NCBI GenBank assembly: GCA_021799315.1
Contig: JAJZAR010000050.1
Span: 1 to 10,037 of the forward strand
DNA length: 10,037 nt
From: Thermoplasmata archaeon
GTDB lineage: Archaea > Thermoplasmatota > Thermoplasmata > Thermoplasmatales > Thermoplasmataceae
Reading direction: 5' to 3'
Made by a program: the position numbers and the translations under genes. The notes under the pieces are model-generated. The model ran no database searches and had not been told where the DNA came from. It was given only the letters and a program-made list of their open reading frames with translations. Of the stretch, positions 5,515 through 10,037 are shown piece after piece. Each line of letters opens with the position of its first letter. Positions within the stretch are counted from its first letter, which is position 1.

Positions 5515-7269
5515 ATGGAAAACATCAATTTTGAGGTTATAGACCAGAAGGTTAAGGAATATGCAAAGAGAGAAACGCGAAAGTTTTATGACATTACCAA
5601 CAATGAATTCAATAATATTAGAAATAACATCAAGAAAATCCTTTACGAAAAAAAGGTGCGGATGGCTGAAATCTCAGAATGGGGCGGAGTTTTTGTCACG
5701 GTTGAGAACGGAGAATCAAAGGTTATAGTAAACTGGAAAGAAATATACTCCACGGAAAAACTAATAACATGGATTAAGGTTCATGATAAAGAGCAGAAAC
5801 TCGCTTTTTTTGAAACGTCTGGTTCAGATTACGGAACTCTGAGAATATGGAACAATGGTGAATTTATTAATAAAGACGAAGGCTGGTTCCATGATTATGT
5901 GTTTGCATCCAGCGAATATGTGGTGAAGGAAGTCAGAAGTGAATCCATAACAGATGAAAATTCTGGTGTGCCGGCGGTATACAGAGGAGAAGAGAAAGTT
6001 TTCTGGAAAGCCATAAAGCAGGGCATGGGTGTTAGTGTCAAGGTATACTCCGGCAATATATTTCTTGTCGTTGGCAACGAACAGGAATCAACACTCTTTC
6101 AGGGAAAGGTGGATGACCCTGTGACATGGAAAGAAAGTGCACACTATGATCAACTGATCAGAGTTATCGGCTACAGAGATGAAAAGCCCATTATTTTTAT
6201 TGAGAAGGATTATGGGATCATAGCCACAGGTTCGGCCGAATATACGCTAGAGGCACCCATTGAAGATGTGGCGGTGGTTGCAGAGGGATTTCTCTTGATG
6301 GAAATGAAAGATGCCAAGATATCACCTTCACTATATGGCTGGAACATGAAGAAGATAAAAACCTATAATCTACAGGAACCCAGTGGTCTGATCTATATGG
6401 CATCTGACAGTAAACGAGCCGTTTGTGTCTTCACATCCTTTTCTTCAACCTATGCAGTATACCTTTATGAGAACGAAGAGATGAAAATTCAGGAAAATAA
6501 CAAAGTTGTTGAAACAATTGTTGAAGAGCATGAGGTTTTTTACAACGGAATAAGAGTCCATTATTTTCAAATGAATGCGAGAGAACAGACAAAAAATACC
6601 CTGGTGTACGGATATGGTGGATTCAATATACCCCTAACTCCTTCTTTTAACAACCTATTTTCCTACCTTATTCAGAACGGCATAAATGTTGTTGTTTGTA
6701 ACCTGCCAGGAGGATCGGAATATGGAGAAAGCTGGCACAAACTTGGGATGAGAGAAAATAAGGGGAATGTTTATGGCTCTTTCCAGAGTGTCATAAAAAA
6801 GTTGCACGCCGACGGTCACAGAGTTATATGTTATGGAGTGAGTAATGGAGGTCTGCTTTCGTCCTACACACTTGCAAAAATACCCGACATTCTAACTGGA
6901 GCTGTGATAGGAAATCCCGTTATTGATCTGCTTAAATTTCATAAGCTTCTTGCAGGCATGTACTGGGTCAGTGAATATGGTAATCCGGATGACCCAGAGG
7001 ACGCTAAGTTCATGAAGAATTTCTCTTCTATGCATGTGCTGGAACGAAGAAATTATCCACCTAGCCTCGTATATACAAGAATAAATGATGATAGAGTTCA
7101 CCCCTATCATGCACTGGCATTTCATGAAAAGATGAATGAATTCGGTGCCACCTCATACATAATGATTGGTGAAGGCGGACATCTTGGAGCAACAGTTGAG
7201 GAAATGACCGATGAGACTGCCAGAATTGCCAGTTTCATTAATCTAACATTTGAGGGAAAGATAGAGTAA
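5515..7269 (+). CDS. Prolyl oligopeptidase, serine peptidase family S9A-like
   Basis: A 584-aa cytosolic serine peptidase expected to cut short peptides, typically after proline. The C-terminal alpha/beta-hydrolase domain (about 345-584) contains the YGYGGFN (365-371) oxyanion-region motif, the family signature LPGGSEYGESWHKLG (397-411), the nucleophile Ser443 in GVSNGGLLSS, Asp526 in NDDRVHP, and His556 in GEGGHLGA, so the triad is complete. Residues about 55-340 are beta-strand rich with many W/Y/G turns and should form the gating propeller. Typical prolyl oligopeptidases are near 700 aa; the deficit is in the N-terminal and propeller part. No signal peptide is seen, consistent with a role in peptide recycling. 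It stands alone, divergent from the 129-aa gene. The exact P1 preference (Pro versus acylaminoacyl or other S9 specificities) is not settled by motifs. Confidence 0.92.
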   Translation: MENINFEVIDQKVKEYAKRETRKFYDITNNEFNNIRNNIKKILYEKKVRMAEISEWGGVFVTVENGESKVIVNWKEIYSTEKLITWIKVHDKEQKLAFFETSGSDYGTLRIWNNGEFINKDEGWFHDYVFASSEYVVKEVRSESITDENSGVPAVYRGEEKVFWKAIKQGMGVSVKVYSGNIFLVVGNEQESTLFQGKVDDPVTWKESAHYDQLIRVIGYRDEKPIIFIEKDYGIIATGSAEYTLEAPIEDVAVVAEGFLLMEMKDAKISPSLYGWNMKKIKTYNLQEPSGLIYMASDSKRAVCVFTSFSSTYAVYLYENEEMKIQENNKVVETIVEEHEVFYNGIRVHYFQMNAREQTKNTLVYGYGGFNIPLTPSFNNLFSYLIQNGINVVVCNLPGGSEYGESWHKLGMRENKGNVYGSFQSVIKKLHADGHRVICYGVSNGGLLSSYTLAKIPDILTGAVIGNPVIDLLKFHKLLAGMYWVSEYGNPDDPEDAKFMKNFSSMHVLERRNYPPSLVYTRINDDRVHPYHALAFHEKMNEFGATSYIMIGEGGHLGATVEEMTDETARIASFINLTFEGKIE

Positions 7270-7588
7270 TCGCTAAATTATACAATCCTTTAGTTGAAAC
7301 TTGAAAGAATTACAATTTTCCAGGCTATGCAGAAGATTCATATGGATGTGCCTGAATATTAAATTCTCCTGGCGGTCAGCCTTCCGTGGCGGCTCCTGAT
7401 CAGTCATAGGAGCCGCCGGAGGATAAAAATAGATAACCAGAAAAGGCGTATTGATCGTATGAATAGTTTTGTGGATGGTGTAAACAGTGGAGAGCATGCT
7501 ATATTAAGTCTACTCTCTGTCGATTTTCATGATGTGATGCATAGCTACCGCTGATTATTACTGTTTGCCCTCTATTGCTTTATATTTT
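7270..7588. other. Non-coding interval after the oligopeptidase gene
   Basis: This stretch lies between the convergent oligopeptidase gene and the flavoprotein remnant. Its only clear element is the GC-rich hairpin at 7381-7422. The short frames over it have no family signature and are interrupted. It may include the eroded 3' part of the flavoprotein gene, but I could not trace conserved motifs there. Confidence 0.4.
7381..7422. repeat. GC-rich inverted repeat / strong hairpin
   Basis: GGCGGCTCCT (7388-7397) pairs exactly with AGGAGCCGCC (7408-7417) around a 10-nt loop. After a 2-nt bulge at 7386-7387, five more pairs extend the stem (7381-7385 with 7418-7422, one of them G-U on the plus strand). 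The result is a 15 bp stem of high GC content in an AT-rich background. It lies 110 bp after the oligopeptidase stop with no T run directly behind it, so it is not a standard intrinsic terminator. It could be part of a structured RNA, a 3' stability element or a relic of a mobile element. Confidence 0.7.
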
Positions 7589-7865
7589 CTACTCTGTTTT
7601 TGTTTTGAATCTCTCTGGTACTTCAAAGGGTTTATTGTTATTCAGAACAGAGAATATGATATTGATATGACACATCTTCCTTGACGATGCTACAAGTGCC
7701 TTCTTCTTTCCATTTCCTTCTTGGCGCACTATCATCAGCAAATTTGACTTTATTGTACTGAACATAGGTCGGCATATTAACAGCACCTATCGATCCGGTA
7801 ATCCCTAAGAGAATATTTTCGCAGGGATATTTTCCTTGTCCAATTTTTTCAGTCCTATTTTCCAT
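7589..7865 (-). pseudogene. Broken flavoprotein gene (UbiX / PPC-decarboxylase / LanD fold)
   Basis: From the ATG at 7865 the frame gives CENILLGITGSIGAVNMPTYV (about 15-35), the first strand and FMN/phosphate loop of homo-oligomeric flavin-containing Cys decarboxylases and related flavoproteins. After about 40 residues the family resemblance fades, and this frame stops at 7638. A second frame (ending at 7589) then carries text such as IIFSVLNNNKPFEVPERF, which could be the eroded continuation. An intact member would be about 160-200 aa with PxT and APAMN-like motifs, none of which are seen. The gene appears to be frameshifted and truncated. It starts 17 nt after the MFS gene stop on the same strand, so it was probably the third gene of the radical SAM-MFS unit. 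The N-terminal assignment is moderately firm; the reading of the second frame is tentative. Confidence 0.5.
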
Positions 7866-7882
7866 TTTCTTTTAGCATCATC

Positions 7883-9082
7883 TTAGTCCTGCAGTTTGAA
7901 ATCTCCAATTTCTCTGGCTATCCATATCACCAATAGCATAGCTGCACTTATTATGGCCATAAGATAGAATGCCCAGTCAAGGGAAATGAACTGAATTGCT
8001 GCACCAAGTATAAGGGAAGAAAGTACTGCTGGGAATAGTGCAATCGTTTTGTGCGCACCGCCTACCTGAAGCATGTAGTTCTTTGGGATTGCTTTGTAAA
8101 AAACTGTGCTGTGTATCACACCTTCTATTTGAGATGCAAACATTAATAGGAAAAAATCCGGTATTAGATAAATGTACGATGGACTGAATGGAATAAATAA
8201 CACAATCGGCACATATGTTAATGTAAGCAGTCCAATTATTTTCCTTGGATTTCCCTTTATCCTATCTGCAAATTTACTTCCAAAGACACCTCCAACCATG
8301 GCTCCCACAAGCAACACAGTCAGGATCAATGGAGAGCCACCGTATCTGAATTTGACAAGCACCTCCGTAACCATGATAGTTCCTCCAAATGCAAGACTTA
8401 CCAATAGGGAATATGTCATCAGATACCTCAGAGCCTTGTTTTTCCATATGAATAAAAGACCCTCCCTGAAAGAATGGGGATCATCTTCTGGTGTTCCTTC
8501 CGTTTCAGATTTGGGTTTTATGAATGCGCTGATAACTGCTGAGATTGCAAATCCAGATATGAGGACAGGAAAGGCATAATCTGTACCTATCGCTATAAAT
8601 GAACCAGCAAGAATGTAACTTATGAGTATGACAATCATACTTAAAAACCGAATCAGAGAGAAGCCTTTCTGATACTGATCCTCGTCAAGAAACTCCTTGA
8701 TACAGTAATCGCCTATCTCTTCACTTACATCCGTTGTCCAAGATGTGAGAAAGTATCCAATTAATAGGGCTACTATCTCGTATAAGTGATTTCCAGTCAG
8801 AAATACCATAAATATGAACAGCAGAATGAGTGCTCTGGATCCTATGGACAAAACATAAAAGGTCTTCCTTCTCTTCACTCTCGTAAGATAATATCCAAGC
8901 AGAAAGCTAAAGGCAAGGGGCAGGTTGGACATGGCAAGTTCAAGACCTGTTAAGAACGAGGAATTTGTTATAGAGAGAATAATCCATGGGAATAAAATAA
9001 GCATCATGTAGGCTGAAATACTATCAACGTTTGCCGCTGCAACATCGAGCTTGAAGTTCCGTGAGTAAGGCTTATCGAACAT
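7883..9082 (-). CDS. MFS transporter, probable exporter
   Basis: A 399-aa integral membrane protein with about 12 hydrophobic segments in two groups of six, separated by a hydrophilic central loop (about 190-215, with ETEGTPEDD). Motif A-like loops occur after helix 2 (GYYLTRVKRRK, 63-73, lacking the usual Asp) and, better preserved, after helix 8 (GSKFADRIKGNPRK, 268-281). The overall texture resembles MFS drug or siderophore efflux proteins of the MFS_3 type. The ATG at 9082 is taken as start; a TTG at 9091 would add three residues. The start lies 16 nt after the radical SAM stop, so the two are one transcription unit. Export of the product of the radical SAM enzyme, or immunity to it, is an inference from position only. 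The substrate is unknown. Confidence 0.85.
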   Translation of the reverse strand: MFDKPYSRNFKLDVAAANVDSISAYMMLILFPWIILSITNSSFLTGLELAMSNLPLAFSFLLGYYLTRVKRRKTFYVLSIGSRALILLFIFMVFLTGNHLYEIVALLIGYFLTSWTTDVSEEIGDYCIKEFLDEDQYQKGFSLIRFLSMIVILISYILAGSFIAIGTDYAFPVLISGFAISAVISAFIKPKSETEGTPEDDPHSFREGLLFIWKNKALRYLMTYSLLVSLAFGGTIMVTEVLVKFRYGGSPLILTVLLVGAMVGGVFGSKFADRIKGNPRKIIGLLTLTYVPIVLFIPFSPSYIYLIPDFFLLMFASQIEGVIHSTVFYKAIPKNYMLQVGGAHKTIALFPAVLSSLILGAAIQFISLDWAFYLMAIISAAMLLVIWIAREIGDFKLQD

Positions 9083-9098
9083 CTTTATCAACGAAAGG

Positions 9099-10037
9099 TT
9101 ATTTTATCTCCATTTGTCTGTAAGCATAAGGACACGCCAATTCATGTCTGTCTCCACTGAACTGTCCCCTGACCCAGTATCTTAATTTTTCCTGATCAAT
9201 ATGCATTTTCCCGTCTTCTGTTATTCTTCCAATGGTATTTTTTGGATCATAAAGTGCTACAGTGCACTTTCCTATTTCTCCTGTTGATCGGATTATGTAT
9301 GATTTGAATGAAGCTGCATAACAAACCGGTATCTGAGAGGGGGATAACTCAAACAAATTAAGAACTATATTTCTGGCATAATTTCGAAGTGCCGTAACTA
9401 ACGCATCACTTTCCTCTTCATCATCTATCACTGGAAGAGTGGGGTCGTTGTCACTTCCGAGTCTTTCCAGACTTCTTATGAACAGTGAAAACCTTCTGTC
9501 ATCTTTGAAGTCTATTGATATTCTTGTAATTAAGGATTCCAGACTATCATAATTGTTCTCATTTACATGCAGTCTGATGACTATGTTCCCTTGAAGATGA
9601 CTTTTGTGAAATTCAAGGAGATTATTGTATATAATGTTAAACGTAGATGTATCTCTTCGTGTAACCCTGTACTTATCATGCATATCTGAATCACCATCAA
9701 ATGAAACCTGATAATCTGTAATGCCCAACTTGATGAGTTGTTCCTGTCTTGATTGGGTAAATAAGGATGCGTTCGTGGTCATACTGGACTTTAGGGAAAA
9801 ACCATTCTCCTGAGAGCATTGTGTTGCGAAACTTATCAAATTCTGAATAATATCAAACGCCAACAAAGGTTCTCCTCCGAACCAATCTAAGTGCAGTGTT
9901 TTTAATTCTTTGCCTCGCTTTATTATCAAATTCTTTATTCCGTTAATGACATCCTTTCGCATCCTACCTATTTCAAAATGTTCGTAGCAATATTTACATC
10001 GAAAATTGCATTCTTCTGTGGGAAAAATAATTAATTT
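9099..10037 (-). CDS. Radical SAM protein with incomplete SPASM-like C-terminus, 5' end missing
   Basis: The frame is open to the right edge, giving 312 residues without the true N-terminus. The ATG at 9962 is internal: just upstream lies CNFRCKYCYE (codons 9981-10010), the CxxxCxxC motif that binds the 4Fe-4S cluster and S-adenosylmethionine. Then come DWFGGEPLL, the GGEP SAM-binding strand, MTTNASLF (the usual TNG position reads TNA) and YQVSFDGDSDMHDKYR, the SLDG and HDxxR segments of peptide-modifying and anSME-like enzymes. The C-terminal part has PVCYAA, GEIGKC and ELACPYA, which fit the first half of a SPASM auxiliary-cluster domain, but the usual terminal Cys-rich GGC segment is missing before the stop. 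The substrate is not evident. Downstream MFS and flavoprotein remnants suggest a modified-peptide or cofactor pathway. Family call firm, role inferred. Confidence 0.9.
   Translation of the reverse strand, partial: KLIIFPTEECNFRCKYCYEHFEIGRMRKDVINGIKNLIIKRGKELKTLHLDWFGGEPLLAFDIIQNLISFATQCSQENGFSLKSSMTTNASLFTQSRQEQLIKLGITDYQVSFDGDSDMHDKYRVTRRDTSTFNIIYNNLLEFHKSHLQGNIVIRLHVNENNYDSLESLITRISIDFKDDRRFSLFIRSLERLGSDNDPTLPVIDDEEESDALVTALRNYARNIVLNLFELSPSQIPVCYAASFKSYIIRSTGEIGKCTVALYDPKNTIGRITEDGKMHIDQEKLRYWVRGQFSGDRHELACPYAYRQMEIK

Noticed and set aside
5349..5528. N-terminal extension of the 129-aa hypothetical protein to 5528
   Set aside because: The extension would run through a strong TATA box at 5369-5376 and into the start of the oligopeptidase gene; the 5348 start fits leaderless spacing.
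7381..7422. Hairpin as an intrinsic terminator of the oligopeptidase gene
   Set aside because: It lies over 100 bp after the stop and lacks a downstream T run; archaeal termination relies on T-rich tracts rather than on such stems.
7273..7497. 74-codon minus-strand ORF over the hairpin
   Set aside because: No family signature, it spans the inverted repeat, and no promoter or neighbour supports it.
7525..7560. Possible box C/D sRNA (TGATG ... CTGA) near 7530-7555
   Set aside because: The boxes are only about 20 nt apart and the C box is imperfect; no C'/D' pair is present.
8172..8579. 135-codon + strand ORF inside the MFS gene
   Set aside because: Antisense shadow of a clear 12-helix membrane protein.
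1..10037. CRISPR arrays, rRNA genes, complete insertion sequences, replication origins
   Set aside because: No regularly spaced direct repeats, no rRNA-like stretch, no paired terminal inverted repeats around a transposase, and no clustered origin-box repeats were seen.

Overview
The window looks like chromosomal DNA of an archaeon of the order Thermoplasmatales (Thermoplasma, Ferroplasma or Cuniculiplasma relatives). The sequence is AT-rich. Several genes have an A/T-rich TATA-like box about 24-28 bp upstream of the start codon and no clear Shine-Dalgarno site, as expected for leaderless archaeal transcripts. The coding repertoire also fits. The lineage is inferred from style and gene content; no rRNA or other marker gene is present.

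Left part (1-2560), two convergent pairs. A ribulose-phosphate 3-epimerase (3' part only, + strand) overlaps the end of a zinc-lobe MDR dehydrogenase (- strand) by 18 bp. A small membrane-anchored, sequon-rich surface protein (+) overlaps the end of a stand-alone DUF5680 protein (-) by 11 bp.

Middle (2744-4240), aromatic amino acid operon on the - strand. An AroQ-type chorismate mutase with an unrecognised C-terminal domain overlaps a TyrA prephenate dehydrogenase by ATGA. A possible 53-codon ORF overlaps the end of tyrA. Together the two enzymes convert chorismate to 4-hydroxyphenylpyruvate for tyrosine. The promoter carries a perfect 11-5-11 inverted repeat between the TATA box and the start codon, a good candidate for a repressor operator.

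Region 4232-4958 is gene-poor, with one doubtful ORF or remnant. A divergent pair follows: a 129-aa conserved-looking hypothetical protein (-) and a short prolyl oligopeptidase of family S9 with a complete Ser-Asp-His triad (+).

Right part (7270-10037). A non-coding stretch holds a strong GC-rich hairpin. Then, reading leftward from the right edge, come a radical SAM enzyme with an incomplete SPASM-like C-terminus (5' end off the window), an MFS transporter 16 nt behind it, and a broken flavoprotein of the UbiX/PPC-decarboxylase/LanD fold 17 nt behind that. This order resembles a peptide-modification (RiPP-like) or cofactor locus with exporter that has lost its flavoprotein. It is the most interesting unexplained system here, but the substrate peptide, if any, is not in the window.
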